From: Gavia stellata
Lineage: Eukaryota > Chordata > Aves > Gaviiformes > Gaviidae
Direction: 5' to 3'
NCBI RefSeq assembly: GCF_030936135.1
Contig: NC_082594.1
Coordinates: 125,712,668 to 125,776,667, forward strand
DNA length: 64,000 nt
Each line of letters starts with the position of its first letter. The first letter of the stretch is position 1. Below, piece after piece: positions 49,295 through 60,825 of this stretch. The translations under genes and the position numbers were made by a program. The notes under the pieces were generated by a model. It ran no database searches. It saw nothing but the letters and a program-made list of their open reading frames with translations, and was not told the origin of the DNA.

Positions 49295-50624
49295 GTGAAC
49301 ACGCTTTATGTCTCCTAGGCAGCATTATGTTACTATGCACCTAATACAGGACAGATTATCTTCCCACATATTTTAATCAGATAAAATGATAAGGCACCAA
49401 GACCTCATCAGTTACATTGGTCTTCTACAATTTGTTGCTTTATAACATACAACATTTGAAAATTGTACTTCATTAAGAAGCAGAAAGTAGCAGGGAAGAC
49501 ATCAGACTGAAAAATGTTACAACTGTTTGCAGAATTATGGATTAAAATAAAATAAAACAGTTCAGAAAAGTCACTTTTAACCTAACAGCACTTTAATTAA
49601 TGGGATGTAACAGCTGTGTTACCAAGACCTGCCAGTCCCAGAGCACTACGAACCACCAGCCCTACGACTAGGGATGTTACATTCTCTTCCCTTTATTCTT
49701 GGCCTGTTTCCCAGTTTAACCATTCCACTGTTAAGAGCTTATTGGGCAAGACAGCAGACTTCCTTCAAAGCAAGTCAAGAACTGGCTTCCTCATCTCAAG
49801 CTCTGTATGTCATTTTTTAATACCCTTCCAATAATTAAAAATAATTCCTCTGGAACAACAACAGGTTTTTGACAGGAATACACAAACTGCCATGACTGAT
49901 CAGATCAATGATCCAATAACATATTTCTAGAAGTAACTGGTACCAGATGCTTAAAGTAGCACTAACTATAAGTAGCAATTTCATTTCATGTCTATTTTTG
50001 ACATTTTAAAATGCAATTTTTCTTCACAGTATGATGAAATTATCTGATTCCTTATTGCCAAGTGTTAAGGTCCTGTGCCAAAACTCTGGAGAACCACAAT
50101 CAGGCTTGACTCTGAGCAAAGCCCTTTTGGAATTCCAAAAGAGGAAAAAGCGGGACTCGGAGCTGGGCCCTCCTGCAATGTATTTCAGTTGAAGTTCTCA
50201 CGAATCTTTGTTTCAGATAACATTGCAAAACGCCGTGCAGTAGGAAGCTGACAGACGTCCTTCTCAAAAAGTGCGTTTCTTCCCACTAGTTGATCAACCT
50301 GCCCCCGAAGAACAAGGTTTATCTATCTCTTCTCTTAGAGAAGAAGGTTTTTTCTACTTAGAAATAACACAACTCTAGGCATTCTTACTACGCAACATAA
50401 ATACACCATTTCTAGACTCCCCAAAAGTTTGGCCATAGTGATAATCTGCAGCTATTGATCTCCCAGCCTCGCTGCGTGTCGTATGAAAAAGGATATCCAG
50501 TCATTTTTGTATTTGTACTCTGGAGCACAAAGAAGCGAGTCACAGAGGGACAGAGGGTCTCTTGAGCGACACGCACTGGGCCAACAGAGAGAAGGGGAGC
50601 TCAAAAGCTACCCAGCCTAACCAT

Positions 50625-50635
50625 GGGGGGGGGGG
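50625..50635. repeat. G homopolymer
   Basis: A run of 11 G directly after CCAT, followed by AAAGG. Confidence 0.75.
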
Positions 50636-52479
50636 AAAGGCAAGTGGATGCAGACAGAAGATAAAGAGGAACACGTGAGGAAATGATGACAGAATATTGT
50701 TCAGAGTGATAGAATCCAAGATTTTCCATCATTCCTCATTTGTCTCTAGGCATTATATTATAGAAGAACCTTAAGAAGTTTGAAGTGCACCTTTACAGAT
50801 ATTTATGGAGAGCTCTATCAACGCTGCAGCACCGGTGAACATCTTTACTAACAATATTCAACTGAAAATACTAAAAGAGTGAAGACAAAAGATAGCAGCA
50901 CTGCTCTACCGGAGAATAGAAGTCGGCATTCTGCTAGCACAAGAAGAATTATGCATACAGACAGTAAATCTTAGGGGACCTTGAAACCAAAACGGCTGAG
51001 CGCTTGATGTGACCGAGAACAGGAATCAATAGAAAGATTCAAAGCGGGTAGAAGGTTCAAAGGCTTAATCCCAGCTGCAACTTTCTGAACTGCTATGAAC
51101 AAGGCAAGACCACGCCTGTGAATGCCAGACAGGGCATTAAGACACAAAATGATGAAAACCTGTAGAAAAAAAAACCTGTTCTGGGAGTTCTTGCATGGAA
51201 ACAGATGGGAAGAGTCACACTTACAATTCAGATACAAAAATCCATACAGAAATTCAAGTCAAAGATCACAGCCAGGCTACAGAAAGTATCCAGCAATTTG
51301 GCTGTGCAGTGTGTGCCCTTTGAGAAGGGAATTTGAGGAAGAAAGAAAGATTAAGAAGGAAAGATCAGTACCTCTGCAACAGTTAATGCTGAATGCAAAC
51401 TGATGGCTGTATGTTTACAAAAAATCAGAAAGGCTTAGTTTCTGGCTTTCATTGTTCTTGTGCTAAGAGAAAGCTTAAAAAGAAATATCTGGTTTGCTTT
51501 TCTTTTTACTTCTTTCTTTTGAGTTGTTCATTATCTTGTACTCCTTCAGCACATAAACTCTGATTTTTATTCACTTGAAAAGAATATGGTCAATCACTCT
51601 GGCCAGGAGAATGTTTCTATGGCTATAGTGATTTTCATTTACTTTTGCTTATTTCTTGAGTGTGAACAAAACTAAACATGATATTTTAGTTGAGGCTGTA
51701 CTGCTGGATTATATGATGGCATTCAGTATAATAATTCAAACCGTTTGTATGCCTACTAATATTTCTTTCTTTTTTCTGGTTATCCCTACTGAACACTTTT
51801 CATGAATGGTTACAGTTACGGAGAGGAAATGGTTAAAATTATGCATTGTAGTCTGCATTAGCCCGTAATTATGAACAATAATTTTAACCTGCTGTTACAC
51901 TGTCAATTAACTTAACTCTGGAGGTTAAAACCCTCAGGAGATCCCCTATAATCTGCTCCAGCCTTTACTAATTTTATATTCCACTTCCTGTGGAAGGTTT
52001 GCCAACTCCCTGTCCTAGATCAATAGTAAATATACTGTAAGCTCTACCATTTATTTTCAACTTGGCAAAAGACGATCACATATTCCTACATTCTGTGTCT
52101 TGGCTCTTTTCAGACCCAATACCTTGCCTTTCTCCTTACACTCTGATTTGAAAAGGGCAGTAAGAGAAGAGACTTCAAGATACTTATCTTTTGCTCCAAG
52201 GCATAGTGAAGTTTGACTGCATTTTTAAAATTTTTCTAAAATGTTCCCCCAAACTTCTGGTAACAGAGGTTCCATTACATCCCCAGATATCAGGCCAGTG
52301 ATATACTTTGAAGTTTTCCTTAATGATTAGATTAAATCTTTCCTCTAAATTAGTAAATATGCACATATTTTCCAAATTTACATACAGAAAGCTGTATATC
52401 CCTGTCTTCTCCATCTCAGGTTAAATAAATGAAACCCTTCAAGTTTTCATTGGCTAAATCTCTTATTCTTTTTGCTCTC

Positions 52480-53340
52480 AGTTCATTATGTTATTTTTGA
52501 AACAGAGTGCCCAGAAACTGGACATGGTACACAAGCTGGGTTCTGACCAGCACTGAGCAGAACTAGTTACTGAAAAAAAAACCCTAAATAAAGTGTGTCC
52601 AGCACTGTGAACGCTGATTGTGCTTATGCTATATCCCTATTCCAACCATTTCTCTACAGACTTTTCACTGATACCCTGCCACCTCTTCTCTATTTTATAT
52701 TTGTGCATTTATTTTCCCTCCTCCATGGTAGTGCTGTGCAGTTGTTTATATTCAGTTTCTTCTTCTTCACATTGCTTCATTTCTGCAGTTCATCAGGAAT
52801 GTTCTGAATTCTAATCACATCCTCCAAAACTGTAGCAGACGCTTGGTACCATCTGCAAACACTGCAAGCATGCTCTGTCCTTCCCCACCGGAATCATTAA
52901 TGACAATATTGACAAGAACTGGCCCAAGGATGGGTGACAAGATTTCACTTGTAAAGACCTTTTAATTTGATGTGCTCATGTCCAGTCCAATGTTCAGGAA
53001 AATATTTAAAGCTATGCAGATGCCTATGCTGCACAAATCTAAACGTATAAATTCCCTCACTAAAGGAAAATGTTGGTTTCCTAACAGCAAGGGACTCTGA
53101 CGAAGGCACTGATATTCAAGTGAATTAGACTATCTGGCTCTGTTTTACCTTCCTTCACGGAAAGCATACTGAGAGAATTCAGAGACCAGCAAAGCATATT
53201 TTCCTTCAAAAAAGACATGCTGGTAAATGTCCATCATATCATCACTATCTAAGTGGTTTAAATGAAATTATAGACTCTTGATTCATCAGTTTCCTTGGCA
53301 TGAAAGAAATTTCATTAGCCTGAAACTCCCTGGACCACTC
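52480..53340 (-). mobile_element. Ancient CR1/L3-type LINE, internal part
   Basis: The plus strand follows the inverse CR1 consensus in order over about 860 bp. It has GCCCAGAAACTGGACATGGT, CTGACCAGCACTGAGCAGAA, TTTTATATTTGTGCATTTAT, TGGTACCATCTGCAAACACT, then ATTAATGACAATATTGACAA with AACTGGCCCAAGG, and later TTCACGGAAAGCATACTGAG and AAAAAGACATGCTGG. All frames are broken. This is a relic of the reverse-transcriptase end and 3' region, much older than the copies at 33.8 and 34.6 kb. Confidence 0.7.
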
Positions 53341-56300
53341 TTAGAATTAACTTTTCTCTAACCCTTCAAGAATGAAAATCCCAAAATGTAGTTCTTAATG
53401 CATTAACTCGTTCTTAATGTCTTTTTCTTTTTTTAATGTTAACACCATCGTCCCTGCAGAGAGATGATTTTCAGCAACAGGAGCACCACTAATATAAGTC
53501 TACTGAACACTATTGGGAAACACTCTATTTCCAGTAGTAGGAGGATACTCATAAGCTTCAGTAAGGATTGGCTGAGCCATTTTATCTGCTTTTTTCTGTG
53601 AAGTATACCTCCTCCTCTTCCTTCCAGTCTCAAACTGTCAGAAAGGATTTCCAGGTTCAGTTCACCTCCCCCTCTACCTTAATCAATTCAAATGTAAAAT
53701 ATATTTTTCATACTTTGAAAAAGTAAATGTCACTTCCCCACTAGCCACTGAAATCCAAAGTCAGTGTAAGTTGGGAAGCCAATGCCAAGTTGCTAAAACT
53801 TTACGCAGGAAATAATCAAGAAACAACATAGGCTTGTTTCAAAAACAAACATCCCAAGCAAGAGATATCCATCATTACAACTCCAGCAAAGAATTTAAAA
53901 CATAGATGGAAGTGGATGGACTACTGTTCTCATGGAAGCTAAGTTTTTTTCTAAAAAATTGGTGATAAAGTGGTAAAGTAGGTTGCTTTTATTTTAATCA
54001 CTTTTTCCTAGCTTCTCTAAAGAGAACAAAAAACCCCAAACAAACAACAAAAAAACCCAGCACCATCAGACACCACCAAAGACTTCAATACCCTATATAT
54101 AATATATTCAAGGAAAACATAAGAAACAAAGTGCATTTAATTTTGCATAAATACGTCTTCTGCCTGGGCAAATCCCTCTGCAAAAAAATGCCTGCATCTG
54201 AAAACACAGTGCTTTACTAGGCAGTTTTCACATGATTGCAGCACTAAGATTGTCATATTGCATGTGGGAATATCCAGAGTTCACATCTCAAACGATCCAC
54301 TGTACCTCTGAAGCATCTGCAAAGATCTGTGTTCATGCCACTTTTTTTTTCCCTTTCCAGATTCTATCTTCAAATAGTTCCTTCCAGACTTCTAATTGTT
54401 AAGCGTATCAAGGCTATCACAGACGCCCCTTTGTACTCAACCTTGCAGACAAGATACAAAGAAAAGTTCTGCCTACGATGAGGTGAAGTCCACAGCATCT
54501 GCACTTCACCTGTCTATTATGAATACTTATCACAGACAGAAGATGTACTTTCAGATTACTTATGAGAAAATTGCTTTCCTCATTTTTTCTCAAGTATGAG
54601 AAAACAGCTTTCTGAAAACCTTGTTCTACTTCTAAGTTTCCTGAAAATCAAAATAATGAGTTACTCAAACTTATGTCTAAAAACCCAGAGTGAAAAAAAA
54701 AAAAACTTTCAGAGTTTGTTTACAATTTTTAAAAATCTTATCTAACAAATACAAATCATTGTGATAAAAACCAAAAATATAGATACCTAGTCCTGAGAAT
54801 TATGACAAATTTGCACCTCTTCTATCTCATCCTTTTTTTCTTTTCCAGCTTATTTCTTTTCTTAACTATATATATGTAACTATATTTAGCACATTACAGA
54901 GGTCAATTGGACATTTTCACAGCAATGCCCTCTCTCTTTCAAAGAGAAATAAGTATATTGCGTGTCAGGAACAGCTCTTCAGTAGTTTGCAGTCAGACAT
55001 ATAATCTACTAAAATGCTGGATTTCAGTCCTTCTCTCCCCACTCTCTCTTGTAAAGTAACTTCATCTGAGATCCTAAATAAGTAAACCCTGTTTCTGTAC
55101 CTGCTTGAGACCGAACTACTGTCCTTGGTATTCTTTTTGTCAAAGTTAGGTTTGTCTCTGGAGCAAGGAACTACTCTTTTCATTAAAATTTTTTTAAGTC
55201 TTTGCATAAATAAGGAAATATGATTCTTATGGTTATCTGTCACGCAGAATTTTGTTGATCAGTATAAAGTTCTATGAATTTCTAAAACAGTCCAGTATGT
55301 TTTAAGTTAAGATAGGAGCGCTCTCTAAGATTTATCATCCACTCAGAACAGGTCTAAAACCACATTTCCATAGAATATCTTTTCCATTTGGGAAGAACCC
55401 GCTCCTGCTCCTTTTGTTTTCTATGAGACTTAAATTTTAGTTGAAGAATAATGTGGAAGACCGCACTGTAACTTACTATTTTTTTTTTTAATTACAAAAG
55501 AGGGACAAGGGTTTAACTTACCAGCAATGTCAGAACAAAATCTCAAGCTTAACACATACTAGGAGAACAAACCTGTCTGGGTAGCCAGTCTCACATCTAG
55601 GCACCCTCAAGACTGTAGAGCCTTCCTTACCTCTAGGCAGGCCTTTCAGTTTGCATCAGGTCCAACGAATTCCTGACTAGCAGTTTTGTTTTTCAAGTTC
55701 ATGGCACAGTTCTAGCGCCAAATTTGTTTTTGACAAAACTCTGGCTTTAGGAGGACCCATGTCTCAGCTTGGCACTGCAGAAAAGGAGGGCAGGATTTCA
55801 CCTCTCAAGCTCTGTGCTGTAAGCTAAGTCCAAAATGTGAAATATAACAAACTTCTGACCTCAGCCTTTATAGCTTGATCATCACAATTTTCATCATTTT
55901 TTCCCTGCACGTTTCTCAGAGGAATTAGGTAAAAGCAACATCAAAGAAACCTTAAACCAGTCATGAAATACCAAATTCTAATTCCTACAGCAAACATGAC
56001 TAAACTGTTACACATTAATACATTAAAGTTAATCCCACCCAGTAATCTACAAGGTGCTATTTCTGCCAACAAAACAGTCGAGTCATAACTGTCCTCAGGG
56101 CATTAAACTGAAGTTCATCCATTTTGGTGCATTTACAATTTCAGCTTCTGAACACTACTGCTCATACCTCCAGATCTAATAAAAAAGAGAATGTCTAAGT
56201 GACTGCAACTGTGATCTTGTATCTGAATTATCAGAAGCTTCAAGTGCAAGAAGCAAGTGGGTTACAGAACACAGATCCACACTAAAACTCTCCAATTATT

Positions 56301-56689
56301 AAAAAATTAAACCCTACAATCCTAATCAACATACTGAGGAGCTGTGCTTACTAGTTACCATCCTCCTCTACTGAAAACTGGTCTCAGGAGAAGAGAAGGA
56401 GGCAGCTAAGAGACACTGAAAAGCGTGACAGATTCCAGAGGGGTCAAACCACATCGTCTCCCCCCGACACACCCCTGATCAGAACAAGTCTGCATGGAGT
56501 AGCATTGAGAATGCTTTTTGCATTCTTGCAGCTCCCAATAAAGAGGAATTGGCCTGCTCTTGCAAACCGTCTTCAGGGTTAAAATGCAACCACCTTGCTG
56601 CTGCCAACTTTCCAGCCAGCCAGGGACGTGCTTCATCTCCACTGGGAGGAGCTGCTAGAGAAATGAGCTGAAGTTGTCTTGTCCATTGC

Positions 56690-57180
56690 CTTCAGCGGCG
56701 TTCCCAGCTGGCTTCCCATCTCTGATCCTCCACAGAAGACGTCATGCTGACACCAGACTGACGAAACAGCTATTGCCTTACTTCTTTAAGAGGCGTATAC
56801 GATACACATTACTAGAGGGCCGGCGATACCATACCACCCCTCCAGCATTACCAGCACCCTTGACAGCTGAAGTTAAACTTTGCGTAATTCCCCCGACACC
56901 CTTTATCAGGCCCCAGGGTTCTTCGGCAGCCTGGCAGACACTTTCGGTGCTCTCGCTTACAGGACTTAGGACGTGCGTGAGCGCTGCGCCAGGTCCTGCT
57001 GCAGGTGGTGGGGCTGCGCTGCTGCGGCTGCCTAGCAACAGATGTTTCTGTGTGCCCATCAGTGCAACAGTGATTTTCCACTGCTTTGTTGCTGGATAGG
57101 AACCCTATAAACCCTCTACGGTAATCCAAGTCAGTTTCTAAGAAAGGACTCTGTCCGAGAATTAACCGGCGCAAACTAGA
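56690..57180. promoter_or_regulatory. CpG-rich intronic patch with CRE- and RFX-like sites
   Basis: CpG is frequent here (about eight in 56950-57045), unlike the surrounding intron. GACGTCAT at 56738-56745 matches the CREB/ATF site. CCTAGCAACAG at 57031-57041 matches an RFX (X-box) half site, and GTTGCTGGATAGG lies near 57089-57101. NME7 is a ciliary gene and such genes are commonly driven by RFX factors. A promoter here could make an NME7 transcript with only the downstream exons. No coding match was found. Function is inference. Confidence 0.35.
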
Positions 57181-60100
57181 GATTAGATCCAGCTTTTTGA
57201 CAGCAAGGTAAGCTCGCTGAAAAGCCTCCTAGCTTACAGCTGTGGTTAAAGCAAACCATCTTCCAGGATGGAAAACCAGAAGATTTTTCCTTCTAAGAAT
57301 CAGTTATGCAACTGACTCTGGAGGAAGAAGAAACACTGGGAAAAAGGACTGGAAAGCAAAATTCAAATCATGAATTTGGTCAAATGTTTCTGCAGAAATA
57401 AAGACTAAAGCTCCATACAAGCTCAAGTATGTAAGTGAAACTTCACGTAATTGTAAATGTGTAATGAGCAGATTATATTCATGGTAATTAGATAACCAAG
57501 TTCAAAGCCACAGCAACGCATAGGAAATGACAAAAAGGCTTATTTTTAGATACTTGATACTGAAAATTTGTGGAGCACAAATCAAATCTGCAACGCATAA
57601 GAGGGTCTGCTGCTTTGACCCACATAAATTCCTCTCCACGCTTCTGCCTCTGCCAAACCACCTTTTCACACTGATGGCCACACAGGATTTCCTTTCCTCT
57701 CCAGCTGCTGTGTTTCCACTTATATTCTCCCCACCAGAAACAGCAAGGTGGACAGCCACAGCTAGAAGCACTGTTGCTGGGGGTAAGCAAATTGCTTATG
57801 TTTAAGACCACGCAGTCTTCTACATGCAATTTTGCCAAAAGGGCAGCTCACTAGTTGCTATAGCACCTACTTCAACAGAGATACAGGAGATGTTGCTGGC
57901 ATAACCAGAATGTCTCGGGTGTCACTGAACACAGTTGCTAACAGCCGTTGAAAGGGAGACAACACGAGCAGGGCCTCCCCACTCTGTCACGGATCGCTGA
58001 GCCCAAAGAGCTCAGCCCTTCCTTTCTCAAACTTTCTGCCTACAGATGCACAATCCATGGGGCCAACCTGCTCTGCTGCCACGTCTTGCCCTCTAACCCC
58101 TAAAGCTGGGCTTCTCCCTTGTCTGCCTGTTTCAGACAGGCAGCTGGGAGTTCTCCTGAGCAGATTGTTTGGTCCCCCCAAACCCTTTCAGCATGCTATT
58201 GCCTGACTCCAAAACAGACTGCACAGGGAAGAAGGAATGGTGGCATTTCCGTAGAGACAGCCTGCCACTGCCACACAGCATGCTCAAAACTCTAAAAGCT
58301 TTGAAATCTATAGGAGGCAAAGGCTATGTTCCTTCAACTTTAAAACAGGCAGTTTAATCATAAGAGAGTAATTTCAGAATTAAGACTTCCAAAAACTGGT
58401 GCAAAGCTAGTGCACAGCTCTCTACTCTGTTGTGCATGGTTCTTCCAACTGTGATGATGCAAAGTGCTTTATAAGAAGACCAAGGGTACCAAAAGAGATG
58501 CCACTCAGTGATATTTTTGTTGTTACTCACAAAAATAGGCTGAAGAAGAATATGACAAAGACTAAGGAAGACAGAAGAGGACAGGCTAAGAAAGCCAAAT
58601 CCTCTCCCCGGCGACACTCCTGGCCCATTGGGCCAATGTTGGAGAGTTCCTGCAGCCCTTGCGAAGAAGGATTCACCTTGCCTCAAACTGCAGACTGGAA
58701 CCAGTCCAGTTGCAATATGAAGCCACAGCAGTGCTCTCAGCCAAAGAGGGAGGCCACTGCCCAGCCCCAGTGACTCTTCACTTCCCTAAGCCCAACTCCC
58801 CATCAGAAGCCAGACTTCTGGAAAGTTTTACAAGACCTCCTCAGTCTCATAATCTCTTTAAGAGATGCAGCACCTGTGGCTTTTGAAACATTCAGAGTAA
58901 CACTGGAGAAAACAAGCAGGAAAAACAGAGCTTAGTAAGGTAAAAGCATAGCCAGTCCCTGAATTCCATCATTCTTGATACTAATTTAAAATTGATAAAA
59001 CACTTTGCTGACTCAGAAAAGAAAATTCAGTTTTGATTTCTTAATTCTGTTGAGGGTAGTAATCAAAGCTATACGGACGGAGAACGTTCGCACAAGGTAC
59101 ACTTTGTCTTTCAAATTTTAGTTGCTGTTCGGCAGCTGTGGTCTGCCTTTCCTGCCCTCTGTGGTGTGAGAAAAAGGACCGTATAGTGGATACTAAGCTC
59201 GACTTTAGTCCAGGCTGTCTAGCGTTTTCTTTCATTGCAAAGCTGGGTGTGCACTTACATTTTCTGTTCAGCTGTACCCGTACCTCTTTCTCTCTCTCTC
59301 ACCACCCCCACCTCCTCCAGACACTCACGCTCCCAGAGGGGACTGCAAACAGGGCCGGAATTTGTCCTTTGGTGATTCAGAAAAATTCTGAGCAGTTCAA
59401 GAAAAAAGAAAGTAACAGACAGGGCACTATGAAATCTACAGAAATGAAGAAGATTAAAAGTAGGAAGGGACAACCTGAGCTTAGTAAGAGAGAGTCTGAG
59501 CCCCCATATGTAATAGAAATTATATCTTAAGTATAAGAAAGCACAGCCCAAGCCATCCACTTCGCTATTTTCACAATCAAATTAAGGACCCTAACAATCC
59601 TGCCATGGAAAAGTTTGTCCTCTGCAAACATTTAGCTAGGTAAGATCATAGTCCCAGCTGCTGCCTGTATTTCTGTAAAAGGAACATCACTTTGTCTTTG
59701 CTGCATGGCAGACTTATCAGCAGTAGATACCATGCAAGGCCTCAAACAGATAACAGGCATATTATCAGCAGCGAGTGCGAGACTCATTCTTGTGAAAGCC
59801 ATTTTTTTTTCAGCAAGCTCTCCAGACATCCCACTTGAGGTGTGAAAGGCCTGGAAACTGCTACGGCCACTTCTGCTGTTTCCATTTCAGCTATCCACAG
59901 CGAAGTGATTAAAACGTTGCAGTGTGCTCTGCATCTTACCAAGAAAAAACTTGGTGCTCTCACATGGCAATATTTATTCTGCACTCAAAAATACTGTTGC
60001 AGTGCCAGAGCCAAAATATTTTACTGCACTAACATGCTCCTGTATCTAAGTACAGGACACAAAAGTGAGATTATTTTTGCATGGTAATAGTTGGGCATTA

Positions 60101-60719
60101 AACATTTCCAATACTCATACGGTGAGCTCACAGGGCATTCTCCAGCACAGAAAGCATCATGGAGTCCAACAAATGCTTTAGGTCTTTGGCTCATTTCCAT
60201 GGAATAAACAAGCCCTTTCTGCTTTCCATCCCCACTGTATTCAGCAGAACAAGATCCATATCGGCACAAATCTCCCTTTGTGAGTAATTTTAACGTAACG
60301 TGGTACTGCGTGAGTGGAAGGCCCTGCAATATGGCCAGGTGTCCTGCTTTCACTCTGCTGTGAGGATGCTAACCTCCTGCAGATGAGTGTGGTGGGCAGA
60401 CAGGAGCAAAGACATGGTAAGCTGCCACAGTGAGATTCATCAAATCTCACGTATATTTTTATCCTTCTTCTTTTCACCTCTCTCTTCTTATTCTGAAATT
60501 AACAAGTATCCACATGGAAAGCGCATGGCTCACTCTTCATGGAACTGAACTGCAGAAATACTAAAGGTGTATGAAAGACAACGTATCTGCATACTTTTGC
60601 ATGTACTATGAAATATACCCTGTGCTCTTGCAGTCTCATTCTCCCAAAAAAGGGCACAGGAATGATCTGGATACAATGAAGCACACATTGCTTTCACCTC
60701 CACTATCTGCATTGCTTAC

Positions 60720-60825
60720 CTTCATTAACCGCATGAGGCTTAATAATGCAACAAGTACAGTTTGTGAATTTTGCACTGTTGACTGGTCCGTGACCGCCAC
60801 TGGAGGGAAAGAACAACTCCAGCTC
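60720..60825 (-). CDS. NME7: NME7 coding exon (start of NDK domain 2)
   Basis: A 106-bp exon: 35 codons plus the first base of a split Gly codon. It encodes ELELFFPSSGGHGP, then NSAKFTNCTCCIIKPHAVNE (human 217-251). The first half is the linker between the NDK domains. CCIIKPHAV is the opening beta strand of domain 2 with the family KP(D/H)xV motif, whose Lys contacts the nucleotide phosphate. Acceptor TTGTTTTCAG, phase 0; donor GTAAGC. It is the most 5' NME7 exon in the window. Confidence 0.97.

Larger units (their letters stand above)
46181..60719 (-). other. NME7: NME7 intron (14.5 kb)
   Basis: A phase-1 GT-AG intron with donor GTAAGC. It holds a 31-bp tandem duplication, a perfect hairpin, a MIR-like SINE (about 48700), a GA repeat, an 11-base G-run near 50625-50635, a long eroded CR1 (about 52480-53340) and a CpG-rich patch (about 56690-57180). 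Open frames in it, up to 141 codons, show no recognisable protein. Confidence 0.87.

Noticed and set aside
53150..53225. Possible minus-strand exon ending at a GTAAAA donor
   Set aside because: The sequence belongs to the eroded CR1 and its peptide does not fit NME7.
55510..55560. Possible minus-strand exon ending at a GTAAGT donor
   Set aside because: Good donor, but no frame matches NME7 and the neighbouring exons already join without a gap.
56674..57099. 141-codon plus-strand open frame
   Set aside because: It falls in the CpG-rich patch; the peptide is low-complexity Pro/Ala/Leu-rich at its end, with no family match.
58123..58143. 8-bp inverted repeat CTGCCTGT/ACAGGCAG
   Set aside because: Short stem with a 5-base loop; expected by chance in 64 kb.
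59138..59530. 130-codon plus-strand open frame
   Set aside because: Lys/Glu-rich tail reflects A-rich DNA; no known domain.
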